From Thermogemmatispora aurantia (GTDB lineage Bacteria; Chloroflexota; Ktedonobacteria; Ktedonobacterales; Ktedonobacteraceae): a stretch of DNA of 64,000 nt. The notes under the pieces are model-generated. The model was not told where the DNA came from and did no database searches. It was given only the letters and a program-made list of their open reading frames with translations. Made by a program: the position numbers and the translations under genes. The stretch is from NCBI RefSeq assembly GCF_008974285.1, contig NZ_BKZV01000001.1:1146117-1210116 (forward strand). The letters run 5' to 3'. Positions 8,123-17,228 of this stretch are shown piece after piece (position 1 is the first letter of the stretch; every line of letters starts with the position of its first letter).

Positions 8123-9007
8123 ATGCAGGTCTTTGTTGCCGGTGCAACAGGAGTTCTGGGGCGCGCGCTTATCCCTCGCTTACTCCAGCAGGGACATACA
8201 GTGCGCGCGCTTGTGCGTTCGCCCGAGCGGGGGCAGCAGATCCGGGCCCCCGGAGTTGAGTTAGTCAGCGGCGACCTCCTGACCGAGGCCACAGCGCAGC
8301 AGCTCCCCACCCTGGTCCGCGGTTGTAACGCCGTTGTGCATATCGCTACGGCGATCCCACGCAATCCCACCGAAGCCTCAGCCTGGGAGCCTACCACCCG
8401 GCTGCGCACCGAGGGCACCCGGCTGCTGCTGGAAGCAGCACGCGCGGCGGAGGCCCGCTACTATATCCAGCAGAGCATCGCAATCGCCTACCCCGATGGC
8501 GGCGAGCGCTGGCTTGACGAGACAACGCCGCTCGATCGCTCGCCGCAGCGCGCTACGGTCTGCAAACCAGTGATCACAATGGAGGAGATGGTGCAGGCCG
8601 TCGATCCCGCCGAGCTGGGATGGTGTATCTTGCGCGGTGGCAGCTTCGTCGGTCGTGGAACCGCCCAGGATACGCTGGTCGCTCGTTTGCGCGAGGGGCA
8701 GCTCGTGGTGATCTGCGACGGGAGCAATTTTATTTCGCCGATTCACGTGGCCGATATGGCTACGGCTATCATCGCTGCCTTACAGCCGGCGGCAGTGGGA
8801 CGCATCTTTAATATCGTGTCGACGCCGGTCCGCTATGGGGAGTATGTAGACCACATCGCCGCTCTGCTGCGGGTGCCCCCGCCTCCACGTGATCTTTCAA
8901 TGCCCTGTCCCCCGTCGTTTCGCTGTAGCAATGAGGCCGCCCGCAGTGTGCTCGGCTGGCAGCCAGTACACGATATCTACGAGGATGTGGTTCCAGCTCA
9001 GCAGTGA
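8123..9007 (+). CDS. Atypical/extended SDR, NAD(P)-dependent epimerase-like protein
   Basis: Rossmann-fold short-chain dehydrogenase of 294 residues. The N-terminal GATGVLG (7-13) is the GxxGxxG nucleotide-binding motif of extended/atypical SDRs, followed by an Arg-rich strand end (VRALVRSPERG) that suggests NADP preference. Residues 60-110 hold the usual HIATAIP and YYIQQS segments. The canonical YxxxK catalytic pair is not clear: the region that should carry it reads ATVCKPVITMEE, so catalysis may be altered or lost. A GAAAGGTGAAAGGA ribosome binding site precedes the ATG. It stands alone; substrate is unknown. Confidence 0.82.
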   Translation: MQVFVAGATGVLGRALIPRLLQQGHTVRALVRSPERGQQIRAPGVELVSGDLLTEATAQQLPTLVRGCNAVVHIATAIPRNPTEASAWEPTTRLRTEGTRLLLEAARAAEARYYIQQSIAIAYPDGGERWLDETTPLDRSPQRATVCKPVITMEEMVQAVDPAELGWCILRGGSFVGRGTAQDTLVARLREGQLVVICDGSNFISPIHVADMATAIIAALQPAAVGRIFNIVSTPVRYGEYVDHIAALLRVPPPPRDLSMPCPPSFRCSNEAARSVLGWQPVHDIYEDVVPAQQ

Positions 9008-9261
9008 GAGGCGCCCGCCAGGCTGCAAGGCAAGACGAGGACCTTCATAGAGCACAGCCTGACCTCCCGCTTTGTACACTTGAGCCGAACCGCCCGGGCA
9101 GGACAGAAGAAGGCCAACCGAGCGCCAGGAGCCAGGCCAGGAGCAGCGACTCTGGCAGTGGCCGCCTGCAGTTCGCCGCCTCACAGCTGCCCCTGTCCTG
9201 CCCCGGACTCTGCCAGAATCACTCTCGCTGAGCTAATAGACTGCAGCGAGAGGGCAGGTTC

Positions 9262-9939
9262 TTACTCGCCTCGTTGCGCTTCCACTTCCGTCCCACGGCC
9301 TGTTATGCCCTCTCCTTTCAGTCCGGTCCTCTCCCCCTCGCTGCCAGGATTGGCCGTACCTTCCGCCTCGCCGCCAGGGCCGGCAAGGCGCAGAGCTGCC
9401 ATAGCGGCGGTCTCAGTGGCCCGTGGCACCAGAGCATTGCGCGCTCCATACTTGCACAGAATGGAGGCCGCTTCGGCCTGACGTTCCAGGGTTCTGACCA
9501 TGATGATGGTGCGCCCCGGCAGCGCCTCAGCTTCCGCGTAACGCGGCCCCGGCTCCACTCCCACTAAAGAGGGACCGACGACGGTCCCAAGAAAACCCCC
9601 TCCCAAGGCTCCAAGGGCAAGACCTTCGAGCAAGGCGATCACCGGCCCCCCGCTGATCTGTACGCCAGCCAGGGGAAGGGCAAAGGACGCGATGAAACTG
9701 AATAGCCCTCCTCCAATGGCTCCCACAATAGCCCCAAGCACCGGCAGGTTATATCTGGCCCTCACTCGCTCCAGTAGCCGCTCCGCCGGACCGGCTTCCT
9801 GCAGCTTGAGTGGCTCACGCGATAGCCTGGTAATCTGGTCGTCTCGGAAACCAGCGGCTTTCAGCTCTCCGACTGCCTGCTCCGCCTGACTCCGCTCTTC
9901 GAAAATACCCACCACAGCAGCAGGTCCGATCAGTGCCAT
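9262..9939 (-). CDS. Glycine-zipper membrane protein, general-stress-17M-like
   Basis: The N-terminal ~60 residues (AAVVGIFEERSQAEQAVGEL then DDQITRLS) resemble the alpha/beta repeat of general stress 17M / low-temperature-induced proteins. Two hydrophobic glycine-rich stretches follow (GAIVGAIGGGLFSFIASFALPL and ALGALGGGFLGTVVGP regions), a glycine-zipper hairpin likely to insert in the membrane. A second copy-like segment (RTIIMVRTLERQAEAASILCKYGA) and a disordered Gly/Glu-rich tail end it. I chose the ATG at 9939: GGAGGG precedes it by 12 bases, and a CATAAT -10 on the minus strand at about 9988-9993 would leave the earlier ATG at 9978 almost leaderless. Function unknown; probably stress-related. 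Confidence 0.72.
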   Translation of the reverse strand: MALIGPAAVVGIFEERSQAEQAVGELKAAGFRDDQITRLSREPLKLQEAGPAERLLERVRARYNLPVLGAIVGAIGGGLFSFIASFALPLAGVQISGGPVIALLEGLALGALGGGFLGTVVGPSLVGVEPGPRYAEAEALPGRTIIMVRTLERQAEAASILCKYGARNALVPRATETAAMAALRLAGPGGEAEGTANPGSEGERTGLKGEGITGRGTEVEAQRGE

Positions 9940-10242
9940 CTCTCTTTCTTTCCCTCCAGAAGCATCTTGCAGGCTCATAGCTCCTATATTATGCCCATTC
10001 GGCCCCGAGGATCAATAGGTACTATTTATGCAACACCTTTAGTAGATAGACCCGCCAGAGTCAGAGGGTCAGCATCACTTTACTCGACACACAATGCTCA
10101 CCGACGCCTGCCTCCTCATCAGGCCAGGACCGACTGAGCCATACGAGATCGCCTTAGACCGGAGGCCTTGACACTCCAGGGCAGCGGCGACTATAGTAGG
10201 TGAGCAGCAGTATTCTCAAGAAACAAGCAGTAGCGTCAACGT
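9940..10242. other. Divergent promoter region
   Basis: It carries the minus-strand promoter of the glycine-zipper gene (TTGATC, 16 bp, CATAAT reading leftwards, around 9988-10015) and the plus-strand promoter of recG (10168-10197). No other feature is seen between them. Confidence 0.5.
10168..10197 (+). promoter_or_regulatory. Promoter of recG
   Basis: A perfect -35 TTGACA (10168-10173) and -10 TATAGT (10192-10197) with an 18-bp spacer. Transcription should begin near 10204, leaving about 39 nt before the recG ATG. Confidence 0.75.
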
Positions 10243-12960
10243 ATGACAACAGGAGCCAGCATCGCACTCAAGCCATATATCGAGCGCGCCCGCAAAGTGC
10301 TTCAGCACGAACAGCATACCAATCATCAAGACCAGGCGGTCAAGCCCGGTGGGCTGGAAGCCTTTGTGAAACGCTGGCTGGATGAGATCGGGCCTGTCTG
10401 CCATGCGTCAGGACGCGACTTGCGCCCTTTCTACCGCCTGGCCTCCTGTTTAGAGGGCTATCGTCAGCAGGACCCGATACAACGTGCAGCCAATTTGCGG
10501 GCCGCTTTAGCCCTCCTGAACGAGCTGGAGAGAGAGCAGATCACCGCCCCCAGCCGGCCACCTTCTTCAGAGCCTGTAGCGCCAGCGCGCCCCAGCGAGG
10601 CGCTCGGAGAGTCGGTGCGTTTAGCGACAGCAACAACCTCCACAGCGGCAGTACGCTCTAGCAAGCCATCGGGAGGGAGTCGCGGAGGACGCGAGCGCCA
10701 GGAAGGCGAACTGGACCGCATCGCCCTGGACAGCAGCAGCTCGCCGGGCCACGCTGCCTTGACGCTGCTGACGACAGACGTTTCTGCCATTCATGGCGTT
10801 GGCCCCACGGTCGCCGCCCGCTTGCGTAGCCTGGGTATCCGCACAGTTGGTGACCTGCTCTTCTATTTCCCACGCGAGCACCGCGACTATAGCAAGCTGC
10901 TCAGTATTGCCGAGCTACCCTTCGACGAGCTGGTCACCACTCGTGGCCTGATCTGGGAGGTCAAGACGAGCCGCACGGGTAGCGGGCGTACACGCACGGT
11001 GGCCACTCTCAGCGATGGCACCGGGCGGCTCAGCGCAGTCTGGTTTAACCAGCCCTACCTGCAAAAGCAGCTTTCCGAGGCGCGCGGCGAGTGGCTGGTC
11101 GTCACCGGAATCAAGCAGCGTTTCGGCAACAAGGTTACCTTCACGGTGCGCAGCCATGAGCTGCCCGAGAAAGGCGAGCTGCTCAATACGGGCATTCTTG
11201 TCCCCATCTATTCGCTCACTGAGGGCCTGACAGCTCGTACCATGCGCCGCCTGACGCGTTGGGTTGTTGATCGCTATGCGGCCCTGCTTCCAGACCACCT
11301 GCCTGCCATGATTCGTCAGGCCGCGGGCCTGCTGCCTTTGTCGGAGGCCGTCGCCCAGATGCACTACCCAACCAATGAGGAGCTGCTCGCCGCCGCCCGG
11401 CGCCGTCTGGCTTTCGATGAGCTGTTCCTGATCCAGCTCGGCATGCAGGAGCGTCGAACGCGCTGGCAGCGCGAGCTACCCAACGGCCAGGCGTTCAAGG
11501 TCGACCTGGAGCGCGTCTTCGTCGAGCCAACAGCCGCTGAGCGCGAGGCGCTCCAGGCCCAGGCTACTGCCGCCGCCCACAACGCTGATTCCCAGGTACT
11601 CCAGGATTCTCAGAATCCTCAGTCAGGCACAACCCTGTGGGCCCCATTGGCGGACCAGCGCCCTTTCGAGGCCACACTACCCTTCCGCTTCACAGCAGCC
11701 CAGCGCCGCGTGCTCTGCGAGATCCTGGGCGACCTCAGTCGCAGTCAGCCGATGTGTCGTCTGCTGCAAGGCGACGTCGGCTCTGGCAAAACGGCGGTAG
11801 CCGCGGCGGCCCTCTTTGTGGCCGCTCTCAACGGCTATCAAGGCGCGATTATGGCCCCGACCGAGATTCTGGCCGAGCAACATGCGCGCAGCATTGGCGC
11901 GATGCTCGCCCCCTTCGGCATCCGTACCGTGCTGCTGACCGGCGGGCTGCGTCCCCGCGAGCGCGCCCTTGGACGAGCGGCGATCGAGAGCGGCGAGGCA
12001 ACAGTGGCTATCGGTACCCATGCCCTGATCCAGGAAGATGTAACCTTCCAGCGCCTGGGCCTGGTGATTATCGATGAGCAGCATCGCTTTGGCGTGGAGC
12101 AGCGCGAGGCCCTGCGCCAGAAAGGCTACCACCCCCATATGCTGGTGATGACGGCCACCCCGATCCCCCGAACACTGGCACTGACGCTCTATGGAGACCT
12201 GGACCTCTCGGTTATCGATCAGCTTCCGCCGGGCCGCCAGAAGGTGATTACGCGCTGGCGCACCGGCGCCCGCCGCGAGGAGGCCTATCGGCTGATCGAG
12301 CAACAGCTCGCTGAGGGCCGCCAAGCCTTCATTATCTGCCCGCTGGTCGACGAGTCCGAGAGCCTGAGCGCTAGAGCAGTCACTGCCGAATATGAACGGC
12401 TGAGCCGCGAGGTATTCCCCCATCGCCGGCTGGGCCTGCTGCACGGCGGAATGAAGCCCGCGGAGAAGGATGCCGTCATGCGACGCTTCCGCGATCATGA
12501 GCTGGATATTCTGGTGGCCACTTCAGTGGTGGAAGTGGGCATCGATGTGCCTAATGCAACCGTCATGGTGATCGAAGATGCCGATCGCTTCGGCCTCTCG
12601 CAGCTCCACCAGTTCCGTGGTCGTGTCGGACGCGGCGCCTATCAATCCTATTGCTATGTGTTGAGCGCCGATGCAGGACCACAGGCCCGCGAGCGCCTGG
12701 CAATCTTCCAGGAGACCGATGATGGCTTCAAGCTGGCCGAGCACGATCTGCGCCTGCGTGGTCCGGGCGATTTCATTGGAGTACGCCAGAGCGGGATGCC
12801 CGAACTGCGTATCGCCGATTTCAACGATACACGCCTGATCGAGGAGACACGCACCCTGGCGGCGCGTCTCTGGGCCAGTGATCCCTACCTGCGGCGTCCA
12901 GAGCACGCGCCGCTGCGGGAACACTTGAGTCGCTTCTGGCAAGCCTTCATTCCGCACTAG
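10243..12960 (+). CDS. recG: ATP-dependent DNA helicase RecG
   Basis: Superfamily 2 helicase that regresses stalled replication forks and processes recombination intermediates. At 905 residues it is longer than E. coli RecG (693) because of about 170 extra N-terminal residues, including an Arg/Ser/Pro-rich linker. The wedge/OB domain begins with the HhH-like GVGPTVAARLRSLGI. Helicase motifs: Walker A GDVGSGKT (510-517), DEQH (611-614), MTATPIPRTL, and motif VI QFRGRVGRG (790-798). A second insertion (about 430-465) sits between the wedge and motor domains. Start at 10243 fits the promoter; no strong ribosome binding site is visible, so translation could begin slightly later. Confidence 0.95.
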   Translation: MTTGASIALKPYIERARKVLQHEQHTNHQDQAVKPGGLEAFVKRWLDEIGPVCHASGRDLRPFYRLASCLEGYRQQDPIQRAANLRAALALLNELEREQITAPSRPPSSEPVAPARPSEALGESVRLATATTSTAAVRSSKPSGGSRGGRERQEGELDRIALDSSSSPGHAALTLLTTDVSAIHGVGPTVAARLRSLGIRTVGDLLFYFPREHRDYSKLLSIAELPFDELVTTRGLIWEVKTSRTGSGRTRTVATLSDGTGRLSAVWFNQPYLQKQLSEARGEWLVVTGIKQRFGNKVTFTVRSHELPEKGELLNTGILVPIYSLTEGLTARTMRRLTRWVVDRYAALLPDHLPAMIRQAAGLLPLSEAVAQMHYPTNEELLAAARRRLAFDELFLIQLGMQERRTRWQRELPNGQAFKVDLERVFVEPTAAEREALQAQATAAAHNADSQVLQDSQNPQSGTTLWAPLADQRPFEATLPFRFTAAQRRVLCEILGDLSRSQPMCRLLQGDVGSGKTAVAAAALFVAALNGYQGAIMAPTEILAEQHARSIGAMLAPFGIRTVLLTGGLRPRERALGRAAIESGEATVAIGTHALIQEDVTFQRLGLVIIDEQHRFGVEQREALRQKGYHPHMLVMTATPIPRTLALTLYGDLDLSVIDQLPPGRQKVITRWRTGARREEAYRLIEQQLAEGRQAFIICPLVDESESLSARAVTAEYERLSREVFPHRRLGLLHGGMKPAEKDAVMRRFRDHELDILVATSVVEVGIDVPNATVMVIEDADRFGLSQLHQFRGRVGRGAYQSYCYVLSADAGPQARERLAIFQETDDGFKLAEHDLRLRGPGDFIGVRQSGMPELRIADFNDTRLIEETRTLAARLWASDPYLRRPEHAPLREHLSRFWQAFIPH

Positions 12961-13279
12961 TGAGTGCCTCCCTTTGCCTTGCCTGGACGGCTCCGGGCCC
13001 GCTGCTGCCGGCCTGAAGCTCCCCGACGGCGGCTGTCTGCCCCTGATGCATTGCTCTTCCCGTTCTGGGAAATGCTATGATTCTAGTTGTGGCGAGGAGC
13101 AAGCCGCCTTTGCCCCTCCTCAATGGACGCATCCGGCCCGGCTACCCCTGCCACACAGTGAGAGTGCCTTCCCCACGGTCCGCTGAGTGGGCGACTGGAC
13201 TGATGCCCACATCAGCTGCGCCCACTCAGCGTAACAGGGAAGCCTCTGCTACTACTTTCGCCGTTTGCAGGAGAATTGC
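12961..13279 (+). other. Intergenic region with long hairpin
   Basis: It contains an inverted repeat TTCCCGTTCTGGGAA near 13057-13071, a TATGAT -10-like box after it, and the nested hairpin at 13181-13231. A promoter for the small membrane protein is likely here but not certain. No coding sequence seen. Confidence 0.45.
13181..13231. repeat. Nested inverted repeat upstream of small membrane protein gene
   Basis: The arms CGCTGAGTGGGCG (13181-13193) and CGCCCACTCAGCG (13219-13231) are perfectly complementary over 13 bp. The loop contains a second hairpin, CTGATG with CATCAG around CCCA. No T-run follows, so it is not a standard terminator. It lies about 50 bases before the ATG at 13280 and could be a leader structure or an operator. 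Confidence 0.75.
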
Positions 13280-13660
13280 ATGGCTATTAAGATTGCTTCC
13301 TTCGTTCTGCGCATTGCCGGACTGCTAGCCCTCATTCTTGGGGTGCTCTTCTGGACAGGTAACGCTGCCCAGCTGGTTCCGCTGCACATGTTGCTTGGCT
13401 TTGTGGTCGTGCTCGCGCTGTGGGTGGTCGGTATCGGGCAAGCTGTGGTGCGTGGTGGCAGTCCGGTGATCGCAGTGCTGGCTGTTATTGTCGGCCTGCT
13501 CTTGCCAATCATTGGGCTGATGCAGAATTCCTGGCTACTGAACTCTTCACACTGGATTATCCAGGTCGTGCACCTACTGGTCGCCCTGTTGGCCATCGGC
13601 ATTGGCGAGATGGGCACCGCGCGCTACCGCCGGGCCAGTGCCGGCGTCGCCGCCCGCTAG
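13280..13660 (+). CDS. Small integral membrane protein, four TM helices
   Basis: Not recognised as a named family. The 126 residues are almost entirely hydrophobic and form about four transmembrane helices (roughly 6-24, 33-53, 60-80, 90-112) with a short basic C-terminus (RYRRASAG). The ATG at 13280 has AGGAG eight bases upstream. No catalytic motif is visible. It stands alone downstream of a strong hairpin, facing the convergent histidine kinase gene. The layout resembles small cytochrome b561/DUF-type or DoxX-like membrane proteins in size only; I assign no function. Confidence 0.65.
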   Translation: MAIKIASFVLRIAGLLALILGVLFWTGNAAQLVPLHMLLGFVVVLALWVVGIGQAVVRGGSPVIAVLAVIVGLLLPIIGLMQNSWLLNSSHWIIQVVHLLVALLAIGIGEMGTARYRRASAGVAAR

Positions 13661-13843
13661 CCATTCGTTACCTCGCCACCCTGAGATCGAGCGGACAGGA
13701 GCAGGCACCTCAGCGCATCGCCGGCGAGCACAGCGCAGCGATATAGGCCTCGCTCCTGTTCAGCGGAGGCCAGCCCTGTCCTCCAGCCCCCCCTGGACCA
13801 TTGGGCTGACCGCAGGTAGCAGACAGACACCAGACGAGCAGGG

Positions 13844-15115
13844 TCAGCCCTGACTCAGGGGCAAAACCACGACGAAGACCGTACCTTCGTCAGGAGCCGG
13901 CTCGCACCAGATGCGCCCGCCATGCCTCTCCACAATATCCTTACAGATGGCCAGACCCAAGCCCCAGCCATCTTTGGGCGAGGCCTGAGCCTCGGGCGTC
14001 CGGTAGAAGGCTTGAAAGATCTGCTCCCGCTGATCTTCAGGGATGCCGCGACCATGATCACGAACGCGGATCTCTACCTGACCATCTCGACAGACCAGAC
14101 TGACCTCCACAGGGGTTTGTTCGGGCGAGTATTTGATGGCATTGCTGAGGAGGTTGGTCAGCACTTGATGGAGGCGATCGGAGTCAACCTCGACTATGAG
14201 GCTCTCTACAGGAGTTGAGAGGGTAATCGTACGACCTGAGACGAGACGCTGATCCTCGACGGCTTCGCGGCAGATCTCTACCAGGTCACAGCGACGAGGA
14301 CGCAGCTTGAGCTTGCCAGTCTGAATGCTGCTGAGGGCCAGCATGTCATCGATAAGCGCACTGAGACGATAGGTCTGCTCGTCGATCTTCTGCAAGGCCA
14401 GGCGTACATTCTCCAGTTCGGGTGGTAGCTCGGCCACACGTGTGAGACGCCGCAGGGCAATCTGCGCCTGACCACGAATGGTGGTGATGGGGGTTTTCAG
14501 CTCATGTGAGGCCACCGAGATAAAATGGTCCTTGAGTAAATCGGCTCGCTTCAATTCTTCGTTGAGCTGCTCTAGATCCTGGGCCCGGGTCTGGGCCTCT
14601 AGCTCGGCCAGCAGAGCACGACGCCGCGCCGACTCGCGCTGGCCGGCGATAATGGCGATACCTACCTCGATCAGAAAGAAAGGCATGATCTCGGCAAGTT
14701 TGTCGATGTTGTCCGCCGCCCACTGGACGCGCGGCAACACCATCAAGGCCCCTTGCGGGGGAACATAAATATAGATGAGCGCCAGGGTGCAGAGCAGAGC
14801 AGCACAAAGGGCCGGCCCCACTCCCCATAGTAAGGCTACAAGAAGCACCGGCAGGACCAGCGGCAGGTCTGGCACATAGATGTGGAGCGCCAAGAGATGC
14901 TCCAGATAGACGATTCCTAATCCACAGGCCACAATAGGAATACAAAGGAGGTAACCAATCGGGGCGCGCCGCCACCAGGGCACCCGCGCGGCATATAGTT
15001 TGCGCACTTCCGCGCTCTGGCGAAGACGCATGAGAATCAGTGGTCTGCGACCTTCCTTGACACGTGTGGCTTGCATGGCCGTCGGTCTCTCCTGCCCAGG
15101 TTCATTGTCATTCAT
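13844..15115 (-). CDS. Membrane sensor histidine kinase with DUF4118/KdpD-like TM region
   Basis: Two-component sensor kinase, 423 residues from the ATG at 15115. Residues 50-165 form four transmembrane helices of the kind seen in KdpD/DUF4118 sensors, followed by a coiled coil (165-195). The HisKA domain carries the H-box SVASHELKTPITTIRG with phospho-accepting His204. The HATPase domain has the N-box NLLSNAIKYSPE and the G-boxes DHGRGIPEDQ and GWGLGLAICK. The -10 box ends six bases before this ATG, so the mRNA may be leaderless; the alternative ATG at 15076 has AGGAG 12 bases upstream. No response regulator is adjacent, so it is an orphan and its signal is unknown. Confidence 0.9.
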   Translation of the reverse strand: MNDNEPGQERPTAMQATRVKEGRRPLILMRLRQSAEVRKLYAARVPWWRRAPIGYLLCIPIVACGLGIVYLEHLLALHIYVPDLPLVLPVLLVALLWGVGPALCAALLCTLALIYIYVPPQGALMVLPRVQWAADNIDKLAEIMPFFLIEVGIAIIAGQRESARRRALLAELEAQTRAQDLEQLNEELKRADLLKDHFISVASHELKTPITTIRGQAQIALRRLTRVAELPPELENVRLALQKIDEQTYRLSALIDDMLALSSIQTGKLKLRPRRCDLVEICREAVEDQRLVSGRTITLSTPVESLIVEVDSDRLHQVLTNLLSNAIKYSPEQTPVEVSLVCRDGQVEIRVRDHGRGIPEDQREQIFQAFYRTPEAQASPKDGWGLGLAICKDIVERHGGRIWCEPAPDEGTVFVVVLPLSQG

Positions 15116-15120
15116 TGTGC

Positions 15121-15149
15121 AGTATAGCATTCCCCGATAGTCTGGGCAA
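15121..15149 (-). promoter_or_regulatory. Promoter of the orphan histidine kinase
   Basis: On the minus strand, -35 TTGCCC (15149-15144), a 17-bp spacer and -10 TATACT (15126-15121). The predicted start coincides with the ATG at 15115, implying a leaderless transcript. Confidence 0.6.
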
Positions 15150-15250
15150 AGCAGATACGCCCGCCCCCTCAAAGAGAAGGCGAGCGCCTGATCCTTTCAT
15201 TCGTCCGTTTGTTCTACAAGCCAGCCTGGAAGTCTTTCATCAGATCTTTT

Positions 15251-15664
15251 TCAAGCACTTCTATCGTCTTCAGAAGTCTTCTGTTTTCCTTTGAAGCGTT
15301 CCTGATGCTCTTTATAGAGAGCTTCGACAAGATCGTGAAAGGCACGCACTAGCAAGTGATTGCGCACGCTGTAATAGACCTCGTTACCACTGCGCCGCGA
15401 GCCGAGCAGTCCCGTGCGCGCAAGCTGACGGAGATGGCCAGAGACCGTGGCATGGGCTAACCCCAGCGCTTTGGCAAGCTCTCCCGAGCGCATCTCGACC
15501 GGCCTCTCGCGCTCCACAGCCGGCGCGGCCAGCAAGGCCAGAATCTGGCGACGGCTGGGGTCGCACATCGTGCCAAGAAAGTAGTCAATGAAGGCTTCGA
15601 CGTCTTCTGGCAGTTCCTCCAGCGGTTCCTCAGACGACGATCCCTCCGATCTACGAGCACACAT
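15251..15664 (-). CDS. ArsR-family transcriptional regulator
   Basis: Winged-helix DNA-binding repressor/sensor, 137 residues. The core (DPSRRQILALLAA ... RSGELAKALGLAHATVSGHL then LARTGLLGSRRSGNEVYYSV) is a standard ArsR/SmtB HTH with recognition helix ATVSGHLRQL. No ELCVCDL-type metal-binding cysteine motif is present in the recognition helix, so metal sensing is not supported. An acidic N-terminal extension of about 25 residues precedes the fold. It is divergent from the MmgE/PrpD gene with about 125 bp between them; an imperfect dyad (ATCA...TGAT around 15692-15710) in that gap could be its operator. Regulating that neighbour is inference. Confidence 0.88.
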   Translation of the reverse strand: MCARRSEGSSSEEPLEELPEDVEAFIDYFLGTMCDPSRRQILALLAAPAVERERPVEMRSGELAKALGLAHATVSGHLRQLARTGLLGSRRSGNEVYYSVRNHLLVRAFHDLVEALYKEHQERFKGKQKTSEDDRSA

Positions 15665-15790
15665 CTATACACCTCTACTTCAGATGGGATATTATCAGAA
15701 TCGAGTGTTGATCTGCATAGCAGGTGAGGGAGTGGAAGTCACCTCTTCTATTACACGAGGGACCTCCCACAGAAAGAGACGAGGTGCTCT

Positions 15791-17194
15791 ATGAGCGCAA
15801 CGCAAGCGCTGGCACGCTTCTGCGCTTCGCTGGAAGGGACGGCCCTACCTGAGCGAGTGCGCATCAAAGTTCGCGATCTTTTGCTTGACCATGTGGCTGT
15901 CGCCCTGGGCGGCGCACGACTCCCATCCAGTGAGGCAGCCTATCAACTGCTGGTGACGATGGGAGTCGTGCAGTCCCCGCGGACCGGTCGATCGTCTGAC
16001 AGACCTGGGGCCACACTACTAGGACGCGGTGAGCGCGCCGAAGCCGCCTGGGCCTCCCTGGTCAACGGTGTGGCCGCCCACGGCCTGGAGATGGACGACG
16101 TTGAGAACCGCTCGTCGCTGCATCCGGGCGTGGCGGTCTTGCCGGCAGCCCTGGCCCTGGCTGAACAACTGGCCGCTCCCATCGACGATTTCTATGCCGC
16201 CGTCGTGGCCGGCTATGAGCTGACCCTACGTATTGGCGCCGCCCTCAATCCCGCCTCAGCCTACGCCCGCGGCTTCCATCCAACTGCTCTCTGCGGCACC
16301 TTCGGCGCCACCGCCGCCAGCGCCCGCCTGCTGGGCCTCTCAGCAGAACAGACGGCAGAGGCCCTGGGCATTGCCGGTAGCATGGCGGCTGGTTCGTTAG
16401 CCTACCTCGATGACGGTGCCTGGACCAAACGCCTGCACCCCGGCTGGAGCGCCCACGCCGGCATCACCGCCGCGCGCCTGGCCGCGGCTGGCTTTCGCGG
16501 GCCGCAGGAGATTTTCAGTGGACGCTATGGCTTCCTGCATGCCTACTCTGACGCCGGCTTGCCAGAGGAGCTGCAGCCACCCGTCGGCACAGAGGACTTC
16601 GCTATTCTGCGCGTCTCGCTCAAGCCCTACGCCTGCTGTCGCTATATGCATGGCCCCATCGATTGTCTGCTGGCCATCCGCCGCCAGCACGCCCCCGATC
16701 CGCACCATATCCGCCGCGTACGCTGCGGTGTGCTGAGCGCCGGGCGTGGCCTGGTCGCCGACCCCATCGAGGCTAAGCGGCGGCCTGGCAACGTCGTCGA
16801 CGCCCAGTTCAGCATGCCTTTCGGGGCCGCCGTAGCCCTGATCACCGGTCAGGCCGGCCTGAGTGCCTTCAGCGAAACCTGGTTGCAGCACCCTGAGATC
16901 CGCGCCCTGATGCAGCGTGTCGATTGCGAGAGCGATCCCGAGCTAGACCGCTATTACCCTACCGAGTGGCGCGCCACGGCCAGTGTGGAGATGGACGATG
17001 GCCAGGTTTTCCGCGCCAGCGTGCGCTATCCGCTTGGCGATCCTGAAAATCCCTTAAGCGAGGATCAACTGGCCGACCGCTTCCATGAGCTGGCCGCCGC
17101 CGTCATCGAGGAAGATGCCAGGCGCGAGGCTCTCATCAGACACCTTCGCCACCTCGATCAGCTCAGGCACTTTTCGTGGTCCAACCTGCTGTAG
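15791..17194 (+). CDS. MmgE/PrpD family protein
   Basis: 467 residues, the usual length for the MmgE/PrpD (2-methylcitrate dehydratase / cis-aconitate decarboxylase-like) fold. Family features include the N-terminal helical VRIKVRDLLLDHVAVALGG, the VNGVAAHGLEMDD segment and LHPGWSAHAGITAARLA around residue 220. GAGG lies six bases before the ATG. No prpB, prpC or methylcitrate-cycle gene is nearby, so a role in propionate metabolism is not supported by context; members act on varied substrates. It lies 34 bp before a methyltransferase gene on the same strand, and the two probably form an operon, possibly under the divergent ArsR regulator. Confidence 0.88.
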   Translation: MSATQALARFCASLEGTALPERVRIKVRDLLLDHVAVALGGARLPSSEAAYQLLVTMGVVQSPRTGRSSDRPGATLLGRGERAEAAWASLVNGVAAHGLEMDDVENRSSLHPGVAVLPAALALAEQLAAPIDDFYAAVVAGYELTLRIGAALNPASAYARGFHPTALCGTFGATAASARLLGLSAEQTAEALGIAGSMAAGSLAYLDDGAWTKRLHPGWSAHAGITAARLAAAGFRGPQEIFSGRYGFLHAYSDAGLPEELQPPVGTEDFAILRVSLKPYACCRYMHGPIDCLLAIRRQHAPDPHHIRRVRCGVLSAGRGLVADPIEAKRRPGNVVDAQFSMPFGAAVALITGQAGLSAFSETWLQHPEIRALMQRVDCESDPELDRYYPTEWRATASVEMDDGQVFRASVRYPLGDPENPLSEDQLADRFHELAAAVIEEDARREALIRHLRHLDQLRHFSWSNLL

Positions 17195-17228
17195 CAGTCT
17201 ATCAGAGCAGCGAGAGGGAGGCAGAGCA

